Shown piece after piece: positions 39,823 through 49,268 of a stretch of DNA of 64,000 nucleotides. A program made the translations under genes and the position numbers. The stretch covers positions 1 through 64,000 of the forward strand of contig JAHDBJ010000026.1 in the NCBI GenBank assembly GCA_020630435.1, given 5' to 3'. The stretch's first letter is position 1, and each line of letters begins with the position of its first letter. The stretch comes from Saprospiraceae bacterium (lineage in GTDB: Bacteria; Bacteroidota; Bacteroidia; Chitinophagales; Saprospiraceae). A model generated the notes under the pieces. The model was given only the letters and a program-made list of their open reading frames with translations. It made no database searches and had not been told where the DNA came from.

Positions 39823-40566
39823 ATGAAAAAATTATTCAAAATACTTGGTATATTATTATTGCTAGGAATTATCATATTAGCAGTACTCTATTTCACAAAT
39901 AATGAGACACAACCCAAAGGCAATGCAGGAGAAAAAGCAGAATTATTGGCTCAAAAAATATTAAAAGCCGTCAATGCTGAAGCGTGGGATACGACCAACT
40001 TTGTTACTTGGACTTTTAGAGGAGAACGTAACTATATATGGGATCGAAAAAGACATCTTGTTCGTGTGAGTTGGGAAGAAAAGGAAGTACTCTTAAATCC
40101 AAATGAAATTTCGGGCAAAGCATTTTCAAATGGACCAGCGATTTTAGGTAATGAAGGAGACAAACTTGTAAAACAAGCATGGAGTTATTTTTGTAATGAT
40201 TCTTTTTGGTTATTGGCCTTTACAAAATTATATGATAAAGGTGTAGAACGTAGTCTAGTTCAGCTTGAGGATGGACGAGAGGGCTTAATGGTTCGTTACG
40301 CTTCGGGGGGAGTTACTCCTGGAGATAGTTATCTTTGGTTGGTTGACGATAATGGCTTACCAACTAGTTGGAAAATGTGGGTTTCCATAATTCCTGTAGG
40401 AGGAATGGAATTTACTTGGGAAGATTGGAAAACTTTGCCGACAGGAGCTAAAGTAGCCACTAATCATAAAAGTAAGGCATTGGAAATACCGTTAACTAAT
40501 CTTAAAGCAGGGCAAACACTAGGTGACATCGGCATAGAAAAAGACATTTTTAAAGAGCTAAACTAA
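39823..40566 (+). CDS. Conserved membrane-anchored protein of unknown function
   Basis: A single N-terminal membrane helix (residues ~5-26, LGILLLLGIIILAVLYF) then a ~220-residue extracytoplasmic domain with many Trp residues (TFRGERNYIWDRKRH, SWEEKEVLLNP, YLWLVDDNGLPTSWKMW). The pattern of strands with interspersed Trp suggests a lipocalin- or LolA-like beta barrel, but this is an inference. I recall similar proteins in other Bacteroidota without assigned function. It follows yjjG by 27 bp and may be co-transcribed. Confidence 0.85.
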   Translation: MKKLFKILGILLLLGIIILAVLYFTNNETQPKGNAGEKAELLAQKILKAVNAEAWDTTNFVTWTFRGERNYIWDRKRHLVRVSWEEKEVLLNPNEISGKAFSNGPAILGNEGDKLVKQAWSYFCNDSFWLLAFTKLYDKGVERSLVQLEDGREGLMVRYASGGVTPGDSYLWLVDDNGLPTSWKMWVSIIPVGGMEFTWEDWKTLPTGAKVATNHKSKALEIPLTNLKAGQTLGDIGIEKDIFKELN

Positions 40567-40597
40567 GGGGATTTTTAGTTTTATTTCCTCTTCGAAA

Positions 40598-41845
40598 CTA
40601 ACTTTTGCCGACCCAATAGATAGGGTTGAGCCTTTTTTTCTCTTTCCATACTTCAAAATGCACCTCGGACTTATTCGTTTTAGGATTCGTCCGAACAATA
40701 CCGATTGACTGTTTTAATTTAACGACATCTCCTCGTTTAACATAAATTTCTTTGAGATTGGAATAAACCGTATAATAATCACCATGTTGGATAATAATTG
40801 TGTAGTCATAACCTGGAATAAATTGCGTGCCTTTCACTTTACCACCAAATACAGCCCTTACTTCCTGCGATTTTTGAGTTTGAATATCTATACCATTATT
40901 GTCTATAATTACCTTCTTTAAGGTTGGATGTTCCTGTTTTCCAAATTTCCTTGTAATGATTCCACTCTCTACTGGCCAAGGAAGTCTTCCTTTATTTTTC
41001 TTAAAGTTAGAAGAAAGATTAGCCCATACTTTTGTACTTGAATTTTTTCCTAAACTTGATGTTGCCAATTTTGCATCTCGTTCTTTTCGTCGCCGCTCCG
41101 CAATTTCGACCCTAATAATATCTTCAATAGCATTATTGAGTCTCGTGTGTGCTTTTTTCTGTTTTGTTAATTCCTTCTTCAACCGTTTTTCATCTCTTTT
41201 TAAATCTGAAAGCAATTTTTCTTTTGTATTTAGTTCTTTTTCTAGTAATCCTTTCTGTGTTTCTTCTTTTTCTATAAGTACCAATTTATCATCTTTTTTT
41301 CGTTCTAATGACGTAATTTTTGATTCTAGGGATTGTTGTGTAGAGATAATTAATCGAGCCTGTTTTTTTCTATACTGATCATACCGTTTGAGATACCTCC
41401 AACGCTTAATCATCTCATTAAAGTTTCCTGCAGAAAAAATGAAATATAAAATATTACTATTTTTCTTCATTCTAAACGCATGGCGTGCCATAATCGAATA
41501 GTCATATTGTAACTGCGCAATATCATCTCTAAGCGACTCTATTACATTATCAGTTCTAACAATACTTTCTTCGGATATTTGAATTTCTTGTTCTAACGTT
41601 AACAGTAATTCTTCCCGGCTTTGGATTTGTTCTTGTAGGGCAATATATCTGTCGAGTGTTGCAGCTTTATTTTTAGTTGTTGTTTTTAATAATTTTGAAG
41701 TGACCTTAATATTTTTAAACAGTTTTTTTCGCTTACTTTCCAAATCTCTACGTCGTTGAGACAACAGTATACCTGGTAGTATGAGTAATACTACAACAAA
41801 TATCAAAATCCGATTACTTTTGTTTATAGGACGAAGGTACGTCAA
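40598..41845 (-). CDS. EnvC-like murein hydrolase activator, degenerate LytM/M23
   Basis: Signal anchor (residues ~13-29), a long coiled coil (~30-265, Lys/Glu-rich heptads), and a C-terminal LytM/M23 domain (~290-412: GIITRKFGKQEHP, YTIIIQHGDYYTVYSNL, VKLKQSIGIV, SEVHFEVW). Active M23 enzymes use HxxxD and HxH; here the first site reads NNGIDI instead of HxGIDI, and the last reads VHF instead of HLH. This matches EnvC/NlpD-type activators that switch on amidases at division. The start overlaps the end of the DUF4292 gene by 32 bp. Confidence 0.93.
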   Translation of the reverse strand: MTYLRPINKSNRILIFVVVLLILPGILLSQRRRDLESKRKKLFKNIKVTSKLLKTTTKNKAATLDRYIALQEQIQSREELLLTLEQEIQISEESIVRTDNVIESLRDDIAQLQYDYSIMARHAFRMKKNSNILYFIFSAGNFNEMIKRWRYLKRYDQYRKKQARLIISTQQSLESKITSLERKKDDKLVLIEKEETQKGLLEKELNTKEKLLSDLKRDEKRLKKELTKQKKAHTRLNNAIEDIIRVEIAERRRKERDAKLATSSLGKNSSTKVWANLSSNFKKNKGRLPWPVESGIITRKFGKQEHPTLKKVIIDNNGIDIQTQKSQEVRAVFGGKVKGTQFIPGYDYTIIIQHGDYYTVYSNLKEIYVKRGDVVKLKQSIGIVRTNPKTNKSEVHFEVWKEKKRLNPIYWVGKS

Positions 41846-42596
41846 ATTTTATCTTCTTTTTTTGGTTTAGTTCCACTTTAGATAGTTTCATTATAATAGT
41901 AGAGTTTCCAATCTCTTTACTATCTAAATGTATTGAACGAAAATACGAAAATAACTGCTCATTTTCGGTTGCTTGGTAGTCGTCATATTCAAATGAAATA
42001 GTTCTTGCCATTTCTTTATCGACAAATGCCATTTTTTTAAGCACAAAAATTGCACCATCAATCCAATATTTTTCACGTAATTGTGCTGAAGATGTTGCAG
42101 CTAACGTATAATTTTTTTTATCAATATCTGCTTTTAGTTCATTTTTGTTTAGAAAAACAGGCTTTCCGACTATAGCTGCTTGTAAATCGTAAAAATCTAT
42201 GGGAAGGTTAAACCGCTCTGTGAGGAAGTCAAATTTTCTAGGAATATACTCTTTTCCAAATCTATTAATGATAAAAACCGAATCAGGACGAATCATTACT
42301 CTGGCAATTTCGAGATTAAACTTTCGAATACTCATCCAAATGAGTGCATCTTTCTTATGACGCACATAAGCAACAAATTTTTGCTTCTGACTTTTATCAC
42401 TATAAGCGACTTCTGCTTTTGCACTTAACCATTCAGCAGTAATTTCATTTCTAGTTAGATTTTTTAAAATTTTCTTGCTAGATAATTTTTTCAATTTTCC
42501 AGATTCACTTATAATTTTTTTTGATTTACACGAGGGTAATATTAATATGACTAGAAATAAAAGCCAGAATATATTTTTAATAGAATTCAACATCAA
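41814..42596 (-). CDS. DUF4292 lipoprotein
   Basis: A lipobox LPSC (Cys23) after a hydrophobic signal, then a ~235-residue domain that matches DUF4292, whose fold resembles LolA/LolB-type lipoprotein carriers (SAKAEVAYSDKSQKQKFVAYVRHKKDALIWMS). A cell-envelope role, perhaps in outer-membrane lipoprotein handling, is inferred. The pairing with an EnvC-like gene directly downstream is common in Bacteroidota and supports coupling to wall and envelope assembly. Confidence 0.9.
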   Translation of the reverse strand: MMLNSIKNIFWLLFLVILILPSCKSKKIISESGKLKKLSSKKILKNLTRNEITAEWLSAKAEVAYSDKSQKQKFVAYVRHKKDALIWMSIRKFNLEIARVMIRPDSVFIINRFGKEYIPRKFDFLTERFNLPIDFYDLQAAIVGKPVFLNKNELKADIDKKNYTLAATSSAQLREKYWIDGAIFVLKKMAFVDKEMARTISFEYDDYQATENEQLFSYFRSIHLDSKEIGNSTIIMKLSKVELNQKKKIKFDVPSSYKQK

Positions 42597-42780
42597 ATTA
42601 TTTTTTACTAAAGAAGGAATTCAAAGTTATACTTATTACCGATAACAGACAAAAGATTGATACAATTGTATTTTTTATAAAAAATAAGAAAATTTTAAAT
42701 GATTTGACCTAAAATGAGGAGAGTTTGATTTAAGCCCCTAACGCAGAAACATTATTCTTTTCGAGGGGATATTAACTAAA

Positions 42781-42808
42781 AAGAGCAGCTTGAGGAAGCT
42801 GCTCTTTT
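42781..42808. terminator. Strong bidirectional terminator
   Basis: A perfect 11-bp stem AAGAGCAGCTT / AAGCTGCTCTT with loop GAGG, flanked by A-run and T-run. It stops the 42871-43830 transcript before the DUF4292 promoter. Confidence 0.85.
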
Positions 42809-42870
42809 AAACCGTTTCTAAAGTCTTTGAATTAATCGTTTTGCTATATTGAATTTAAATGAACCTTATT

Positions 42871-43830
42871 TTATTTTCCAAGACTTACATTATCGTCCCC
42901 TCTTATTTCCACTAAAATCTCATCACTACACCCTGATACTATCCGTTCTACTTTTATGTTATTTTGTTCTTGTCCTAGGTAAATAGTCGTTGATGTAGGA
43001 ATAGTTGCTTCTTGATAAGCAATGTCAAGCATAGCTTGTTCTACTCCCTTTGGTGTTAATTCTAAATTTGAATATTTATTTGAAGTACTCCCTCCAAATA
43101 TTGTATTTGTTGATTGGTCAAATCTCCACTTAACATTATTATCCCACTTGTTTAAAGCACGAACAAAGTTTTGAACTGATGTAAATGTCCCTTCAAAAGT
43201 CTTATGATTAATCTGGAAACGATTCACATAAAAGGCCCCAGTTAAGTGTTCAACACTATAAGCAATAATACTTTCTGCTCCTGTAGGTTCAAATTTACCA
43301 TTATACAACTTATCATTAACATAGATATTGTAATTCACTAATTCGTCTAACGGAATATCTATTACAAAGGCTGTCTTACTCCCTGTTGAAGATATTGTTA
43401 TTTTTTCTGCTTCAAAAAAATTTCCCTTAAGTAAACAATCTGGCTTATAAGTATCACAAGTGATATTGACATTATAAGATTTTACAGATTGGTCTTTAAC
43501 ATTCGTTACTTCCAACAAATGGAATCCTTCTGAAAGTTTAACACTAATGGATTTAGCTTCTAATTGTTGATCATCTTTAGTAGCTGTAAAATCACAGGTA
43601 AAAAAGTCTGAAACTGTCTCACCATTATCTGTAATGATATAATCTCTTAATTCCTTTGAAGGAATAGAAAGGCAGAAGTCTGTCAACAAATCACAAGATT
43701 TGATATTGATTTCTTCAGAAGTTGGGGTTATACTAGCAAATGCAAATAAATTGACAAGGCAAAATAATAATGTTAATGACAAATTCTTGTTTGAATCTAG
43801 TCTAGAATTATCATAGTTTTCTGTTCTCAT
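42871..43830 (-). CDS. Secreted protein of unknown function
   Basis: The N-terminus has a long polar stretch and then a hydrophobic signal (NLSLTLLFCLVNLFAFAS). The mature part (~285 residues) has paired cysteines (KSCDLLTDFC, DFTCDF, ITCDTYKPDC) and looks like two beta-sandwich domains, followed by a short helical region (FVRALNKWDNNVKWRFD). No T9SS sorting domain or catalytic motif is recognised. It is monocistronic, ending at the 42781-42808 terminator. Confidence 0.8.
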   Translation of the reverse strand: MRTENYDNSRLDSNKNLSLTLLFCLVNLFAFASITPTSEEINIKSCDLLTDFCLSIPSKELRDYIITDNGETVSDFFTCDFTATKDDQQLEAKSISVKLSEGFHLLEVTNVKDQSVKSYNVNITCDTYKPDCLLKGNFFEAEKITISSTGSKTAFVIDIPLDELVNYNIYVNDKLYNGKFEPTGAESIIAYSVEHLTGAFYVNRFQINHKTFEGTFTSVQNFVRALNKWDNNVKWRFDQSTNTIFGGSTSNKYSNLELTPKGVEQAMLDIAYQEATIPTSTTIYLGQEQNNIKVERIVSGCSDEILVEIRGDDNVSLGK

Positions 43831-44164
43831 AGAAGTTAGTGTTTAGTGTCAACAGATGAAAATTCTAAGAGAAGAGGGGCTTTAAATTTCCGAATCTATA
43901 ACCTTCTCTTCACCCCAATAATTTCAATAACTATGCCAAAAGTGTTAACATTGTATTAATTATCGTTTCAAAGAATTGTCACAATATGAGATAAAAAAAA
44001 TCAACTTATGGTAGATAATAATTATACATATTCACCAATAGTAACTTATAGTTGAAAATTCTTTTCTATATTAGAAAATTAGTTAGTCACTTTATTCAAT
44101 GAAGCAGGCTTTACTTTTTCGAAATTTATATTTTTAAATATATTAAAAATAATTACAACGAGAA
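43831..44164. other. Divergent intergenic region
   Basis: About 330 AT-rich bases between divergent genes, presumably holding both promoters. No clear TTTG/TAnnTTTG pair, hairpin or small ORF is visible. Confidence 0.5.
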
Positions 44165-45337
44165 ATGTTAGGTGATTTATTATGGAAAGAAGAGAAAAAA
44201 GGGCGAATCATCATCGCTATCATAGGAAGTTTTATTGGCTTACTAATGCTCTTACTTTCATTACAAACGTATATAGACTTTCGTTCTATCCTCTCTGGTA
44301 AAGCGGCTAAAGACAAACAATTTGTACTACTGAATAAACGTGTGAATTTACTCAGTATGATTGGAGCAAAAAGTACTTTTAATCGTGCAGAGTTAGAAGA
44401 ATTAAAAGCACAGAATTTTATAAAATCGGTAGGAGTGTTTACTTCTAATGAGTTTAAGGTTAGTGCTTCACTAGAACGATTAGGATTTTATACAGAACTA
44501 TTCTTTGAGTCTGTTCCCAATGAATTTATAGATGTGGAAACTGATGATTGGCATTGGGAGGAAGGTGCAAGAGAAATTCCTATAATTTTGTCACGAGATT
44601 ATTTAGCCCTATACAACTTTGGGTTTGCACCGAGTCAAGGTTTGCCTCAATTTACACAAAGTACCATACGCAGGGTTTCGTTTACAGTACATCTTAGAGG
44701 AAGAGGAACAAAAGAAAGTTTTACAGGTCGAATAATTGGTTTTAGTGAAAGACTCAATTCTATAATCGTTCCTCAAGAATTTATGCATTGGGCAAATAAT
44801 CGTTTTGGGAATAGCAGTCAAGTTGCCCCCTCCAGAGTGCTTGTAGAAACAGACAATCCCTATTCAGATGAACTAAATCAATATTTGAAAAAACAAAATT
44901 ATGAAGTTAGTCAAGGACGACTTATTGGTGGAAAACTTGGTAGTCTACTACAAAAATTTGTTCAGTTAGTAGGAATAATAGGTTTACTTATCGTCGGTTT
45001 GTCTCTATTGATTTTTACTTTAAATTTCCAACTCCTCATCTCTAAAGCAAAAGAACGCATACGATTACTTTTACAATTAGGCTATCCCTATAAAGATATT
45101 GGGACATATTTATCTAAACGAATAATGATGCTTTTTCTAATTGTTATTTTTGTCACTTTTTTAGTATTATTCCTCCTTAGGCATATCTTAGTAGGATGGT
45201 TTGACAATCAAGGTTTTAAGCTCGAAGCAAGTATTCATTGGTTTGTATATATAACAGCATTTTTGTTTATATTAATCTTTTTTTTAGCCAATAGACGGAT
45301 TATATTTAAAAATATTAAAGCATTAGCCATCAATTGA
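44165..45337 (+). CDS. FtsX/MacB-like ABC permease
   Basis: One N-terminal helix (~16-37), a ~230-residue extracytoplasmic domain, and three C-terminal helices (~268-290, ~315-338, ~355-375): the MacB/FtsX topology of mechanotransmission ABC systems. The cytoplasmic coupling loop after the second helix (RIRLLLQLGYPYKDIGTYLSKR) is typical. No ATPase gene is adjacent, so the ATPase must be encoded elsewhere. The downstream gene starts within this stop codon. Confidence 0.88.
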   Translation: MLGDLLWKEEKKGRIIIAIIGSFIGLLMLLLSLQTYIDFRSILSGKAAKDKQFVLLNKRVNLLSMIGAKSTFNRAELEELKAQNFIKSVGVFTSNEFKVSASLERLGFYTELFFESVPNEFIDVETDDWHWEEGAREIPIILSRDYLALYNFGFAPSQGLPQFTQSTIRRVSFTVHLRGRGTKESFTGRIIGFSERLNSIIVPQEFMHWANNRFGNSSQVAPSRVLVETDNPYSDELNQYLKKQNYEVSQGRLIGGKLGSLLQKFVQLVGIIGLLIVGLSLLIFTLNFQLLISKAKERIRLLLQLGYPYKDIGTYLSKRIMMLFLIVIFVTFLVLFLLRHILVGWFDNQGFKLEASIHWFVYITAFLFILIFFLANRRIIFKNIKALAIN

Positions 45338-46242
45338 AAACACTAGCCAATTTTAGGATTTACTATAACCAGACTATTTATCCTGAGTTAAAGAGACTAG
45401 AACTCAAGAGAAAACAATTGCTTCTACTTTTGTTCATTTCCTTATTCCTGTTGCTAGGTATAATTGTCTTAGAGTTTTACTTTGACATCTTTCTTATTAC
45501 CTTAATACTAATGTTACCCATTGGCGTATATAGTACTTTTCTACTTTATCAGATTAGAAAATTTACACTCACCTTTAAACCTCGAATCGTCAACCTTATA
45601 TTAGATTTTATTGGAGAAGGAAAATTTGAATATGACAGTAAAAAAAGTATTCCAAAATCTACTTTGATTGCCAGTCAATTATTTGCAACTTCTGCACCAT
45701 ACTACGAAGGGGAAGATTTTATAAAAGGTCAAATAGGAGAGATCGCTTTTGAAATGTGTGAATTGAATGTAAGAGAATTTTCTAGGGTTAGGAATCGTTT
45801 GAATTACGTTTTTAAAGGAATATTTCTAAACGCTCATTTTGAAGACAAATTCAAGGGCACTTTAGTCCTGTTACCAAGAGAATTTAAACAGTATTTAACT
45901 CGGACTATTAAAGAGTTTACATTTAAAAATGCACAACCTGTTTCTATGAATAACCCTGAATTCGAAGAAGCATTTATGACTTATGCGACACCTGATACAC
46001 ACATAAGAGGATTATTCTCACCAGAAATGCAAAGAATTATTTTAGAAGAACGATTCAAATCACAAAAGCACATTTATGTTTCGCTCATTAATGGTCAAAT
46101 GTATCTAGCGGTTACCGAACACAAAGATATTCTTGAACCATTCATATTTCGTTCTAACCTTAGCTTTGAGCTTGTCCGAGAGTTTTTCGAAGACATTATG
46201 CTTCTTTTCTCCATTGTTGAAGATTTTGATCAAAATCATTAA
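45334..46242 (+). CDS. DUF3137 domain membrane protein
   Basis: Two adjacent membrane helices (~28-47, ~49-72) precede a cytoplasmic-looking domain matching DUF3137 (SQLFATSAPYYEGEDFIKGQIGEIAFEMCEL, FEEAFMTYATPD). Function of the family is unknown. Translation seems to begin at TTG (45334-45336), overlapping the TGA of the permease gene (TTGA), which implies tight coupling between them. Confidence 0.88.
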   Translation: MKTLANFRIYYNQTIYPELKRLELKRKQLLLLLFISLFLLLGIIVLEFYFDIFLITLILMLPIGVYSTFLLYQIRKFTLTFKPRIVNLILDFIGEGKFEYDSKKSIPKSTLIASQLFATSAPYYEGEDFIKGQIGEIAFEMCELNVREFSRVRNRLNYVFKGIFLNAHFEDKFKGTLVLLPREFKQYLTRTIKEFTFKNAQPVSMNNPEFEEAFMTYATPDTHIRGLFSPEMQRIILEERFKSQKHIYVSLINGQMYLAVTEHKDILEPFIFRSNLSFELVREFFEDIMLLFSIVEDFDQNH

Positions 46243-46525
46243 ACAATTTTAATATATAATATGTTTTAATTTAATATATGTTATATATTCGCATCTTCTT
46301 ATTATTGACAACTTAAAACAATCTTTTATCTCTAAATTTAGAATTAGCTCAACTTTCTAATTAAAAACCCAAAAGTCAAACTGTACTATAATACTCTGTC
46401 ACAAATACCCTTAATAAAAAAAGGCAGGGTTTAAAAAAGGCATGTTTTTTGAAATTAATAAAATGAAACTTAATGAAACCGACTTTTTCAAAACTATTGT
46501 GCACTTACTCAAAACCCCGTAGGTT

Positions 46526-47089
46526 ATGAAATTTTTATTTTCAGTTCTCTTAATTTTATTTTGTTTTGAGTTTGGATATACCCAAACTACACATCATCGT
46601 TTTTTTACTTATAATATAAATCTGCCTAAACATTCTAAAGGAGCAAAAAATGCTAAAAAAGTCGCCCATTCTATTATTTATAATAATTTAAATACTTTTA
46701 ATGAAGCAGATTTTAGAAAATACTTTTGTAGAAAAAGCAATATAACCCTAGTAGAATTAAAACAAATACAACAACGCATACATAATCTGAAGTTAAAATG
46801 TAATCGCACCCCAGCAATGGATGGAATAGAATATTTCAAAGACAATAAGGATTTGAGTTCAGCAAAAGAGATTACTTTTTACAGCCTTACTCCTTCTTCC
46901 AATATTAACTTTCCTGATGGTCAAAAAGAACAACTCCTTCAACTACGGATTGAGTTAGATGAAAAGGGCAAAATCAAAAATATTTTAACATTTGAAAAAG
47001 ATTATTTGGTTGATCGAACCAAAGAAATTAGTCTAAAATTACGAATGTCCTATTGTGAAGATATCTTTGTATCAGAAATCGAAGATTAA
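46526..47089 (+). CDS. Small secreted protein of unknown function
   Basis: Signal peptide (residues 1-19, ending FGYTQ) then 168 residues with mixed charge and no recognised motif (EADFRKYFCRKSNITLVELKQI; SIKL-type strands later). The absence of a lipobox and sorting domain suggests a periplasmic protein. Convergent with the 47095-48189 gene, 5 bp away. Confidence 0.75.
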   Translation: MKFLFSVLLILFCFEFGYTQTTHHRFFTYNINLPKHSKGAKNAKKVAHSIIYNNLNTFNEADFRKYFCRKSNITLVELKQIQQRIHNLKLKCNRTPAMDGIEYFKDNKDLSSAKEITFYSLTPSSNINFPDGQKEQLLQLRIELDEKGKIKNILTFEKDYLVDRTKEISLKLRMSYCEDIFVSEIED

Positions 47090-47094
47090 AAACC

Positions 47095-48189
47095 TTAATT
47101 CAAATTAATCGTCATTTTTACAGGTTGATGATCTGAAAATTGAAAATCTTGATCAATCCCTTTTACATCTTTAATTTCCACATTGGGAGAAACTAAGAAA
47201 AAGTCAATTAGTGTAATAAACGTTTCCCCTTCTTTATATGGATTTGTGAGTTTTCTATTCGTAGGAATTTTTGGATCATATCCCCATTTCCATCCTGGTA
47301 AAAAATCTTCTTTTATATTAATCTGTGAATAATCATCCGCATTTTCTTTACTAAATGTATCATAAGGGAAATTTGGAGGACATTGATTCCAGTCTCCACC
47401 TACAATCACATAATTGCCTTTATTGTATTCAGCCAAAAAGAATTTTTTCAAATAATCCATTTGTTGCTTCTTCAAAACACCTCCTTGATCATACGCAGAA
47501 TTATGAGCATTCACAACAACAACCTCTTTTCCATCTTTATAAGGATAACGATGAACGGCAGCACAACGATCCAAATGAAAAATTCTGTCTGGCCAACCAT
47601 AAGCACCTGGAAGCTGAAAACGTTTAATCGCCTTTGCTTGGTACTTTGAATATGTTCCTAGACCACTATACGTTTTACCAATTACATTCCAAGGTTCTAA
47701 AACAGGGATAGGAATCCTTTTAACATCAAAATTAGGGGCAAATGATGCCGCATAACCTTCTAGACTTTGTATATACTCATTATGCTGGTTGATATAATAA
47801 CTACGCTTAGAATTGACATCTACCTCTTGCAAAAGGATAAAGTCCGTATCATTATTCTCTTTAAGAAACTGATTTGCACCTTTGATATTTTTTTCAACAT
47901 TTGGTTTTGGAGCTGTTACCATTTTTCCTTTTGAGGTAAAAAACCCGCCATTATCATAAAAAAATTCTGACTCTGCTCCTAATCCTCCATATCCCACATT
48001 CCATGTAATAAATGTTAATGAACTATCCCCGATAGTTGTCTCTATTGCACTCATATCTGGTTCAATAACCACAACTTCTTCAGGTTGATAATCCGTAAGC
48101 GTACCATGTATAATAGAAACAATAACATAAAGTAGAAATAGTCCTATTAAAATACCAATCCATTTAAAGATCTTTTTTATTGTTTTCAT
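47095..48189 (-). CDS. Endonuclease/exonuclease/phosphatase family protein
   Basis: One membrane helix (~8-28) then an EEP-fold domain: Asn64 in TFITWNVGYGG, Glu122 in LLQEVD, NAHNS, GGDWNQCPPN and the terminal SDHQPV. All core catalytic positions (Asn, Glu, Asp/Asn, Asp-His) are present. The signal anchor places it outside the cytoplasm, which fits phosphodiesterase or sphingomyelinase-like activity on lipids or nucleotides rather than DNA repair. Confidence 0.93.
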   Translation of the reverse strand: MKTIKKIFKWIGILIGLFLLYVIVSIIHGTLTDYQPEEVVVIEPDMSAIETTIGDSSLTFITWNVGYGGLGAESEFFYDNGGFFTSKGKMVTAPKPNVEKNIKGANQFLKENNDTDFILLQEVDVNSKRSYYINQHNEYIQSLEGYAASFAPNFDVKRIPIPVLEPWNVIGKTYSGLGTYSKYQAKAIKRFQLPGAYGWPDRIFHLDRCAAVHRYPYKDGKEVVVVNAHNSAYDQGGVLKKQQMDYLKKFFLAEYNKGNYVIVGGDWNQCPPNFPYDTFSKENADDYSQINIKEDFLPGWKWGYDPKIPTNRKLTNPYKEGETFITLIDFFLVSPNVEIKDVKGIDQDFQFSDHQPVKMTINLN

Positions 48190-48247
48190 TTTTGTTTGAT
48201 TTAAAATTCGTTTTAATTGATTAGTTCCCGTCTTAAAGATATTATAA

Positions 48248-48964
48248 TTACATCCCTAATACATCTTTCATTGTAAATATTCCTTCCTTTCCAACAAGCC
48301 ATTCAGCAGCAAGGATAGCTCCGAACGCAAACCCTTTGCGAGTATGAGCAGTATGTTTAATTTCTATAGTATCTATCTCTGATATATATTCTATACTATG
48401 TGTCCCTGGAACATGGTCAATACGCTTGGAAACGATGGGGATTTGAATGTCTTTATTCGCTTCTTCCTTTATCCATTCTGTTTTTCGTTCTATTTTTTTC
48501 AAAATTCCTTCCGCTAACGTAATCGCTGTTCCACTTGGAGCATCCACTTTTTGGGTATGATGAACCTCCTCCATTTTAATATTATACTGCTCATGTGCAT
48601 TCATTATCTCAGCTAATTTTTGATTAACTTCAAAAAAGATATTCACTCCTACACTAAAATTCGAAGCATATAAAAAGGCACCTTTTTCTTTAGCACAAAT
48701 TGTTTTCATTTCATCAAGTCTTTCAAACCATCCTGTTGTTCCTGATACAATTGGTGTTTTCAACTTTAAAGTCTTTTCTATATTATCAAAAGCATTATCA
48801 GGTCGAGTAAACTCTATCGCAACATCTACTTTTCGAAAGTTTACTGCATTGAATTCATCTAGATTCTCTTTATCTATTTTCAATACTATTTGATGCCCCC
48901 TAGGTATCGCCAATTGTTCTATCGTTTTTCCCATTTTGCCATAACCAATTAATGCAATATTCAT
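48248..48964 (-). CDS. dapB: 4-hydroxy-tetrahydrodipicolinate reductase
   Basis: DapB reduces HTPA to tetrahydrodipicolinate in lysine and diaminopimelate synthesis. The 238-residue protein has the Rossmann motif GYGKMG (7-12), GTTGW (75-79), catalytic His135/His136 and Lys139 in EVHHTQKVDAPSGTA, and DAPSGTA at 141-147, which binds the substrate. It is slightly shorter than E. coli DapB, as is normal in Bacteroidota. Follows the EEP gene on the same strand with a 58-bp gap upstream of it. Confidence 0.97.
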   Translation of the reverse strand: MNIALIGYGKMGKTIEQLAIPRGHQIVLKIDKENLDEFNAVNFRKVDVAIEFTRPDNAFDNIEKTLKLKTPIVSGTTGWFERLDEMKTICAKEKGAFLYASNFSVGVNIFFEVNQKLAEIMNAHEQYNIKMEEVHHTQKVDAPSGTAITLAEGILKKIERKTEWIKEEANKDIQIPIVSKRIDHVPGTHSIEYISEIDTIEIKHTAHTRKGFAFGAILAAEWLVGKEGIFTMKDVLGM

Positions 48965-49268
48965 TTTAATAGTTTTATGATTGTCTTTTATAAATGAAAA
49001 GTAAAGATAGTAAAAGGATAAACCTTTTAGTTCCTATTAATTTAATTTAAACAGGGAAAGATTTTTTTAATTAAAAAATTACTACAATTAGACGAAAACC
49101 AAAATGAGACCTACCTTTTAACAATTTAGAAGAAATTATCTGTATAAGTTATTAAATGTAAAAAAAAATGTGTTTTTTGTGGTAACAAGCCTTGAAAAAC
49201 AGGAAATGAAATCGAACAAAACATACTTTTAATTCACTTAATTAACTAACCTATCAATCTTTTGTTCT
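48965..49268. other. Divergent intergenic region
   Basis: About 300 AT-rich bases holding the promoters of dapB (left) and the aquaporin-like gene (right). I see no full promoter consensus and no hairpin. Confidence 0.5.

Noticed and set aside
40899..41378. 159-codon rightward ORF opposite the EnvC-like gene
   Set aside because: Phe/Ser-rich shadow of the Lys/Glu coiled coil on the other strand.
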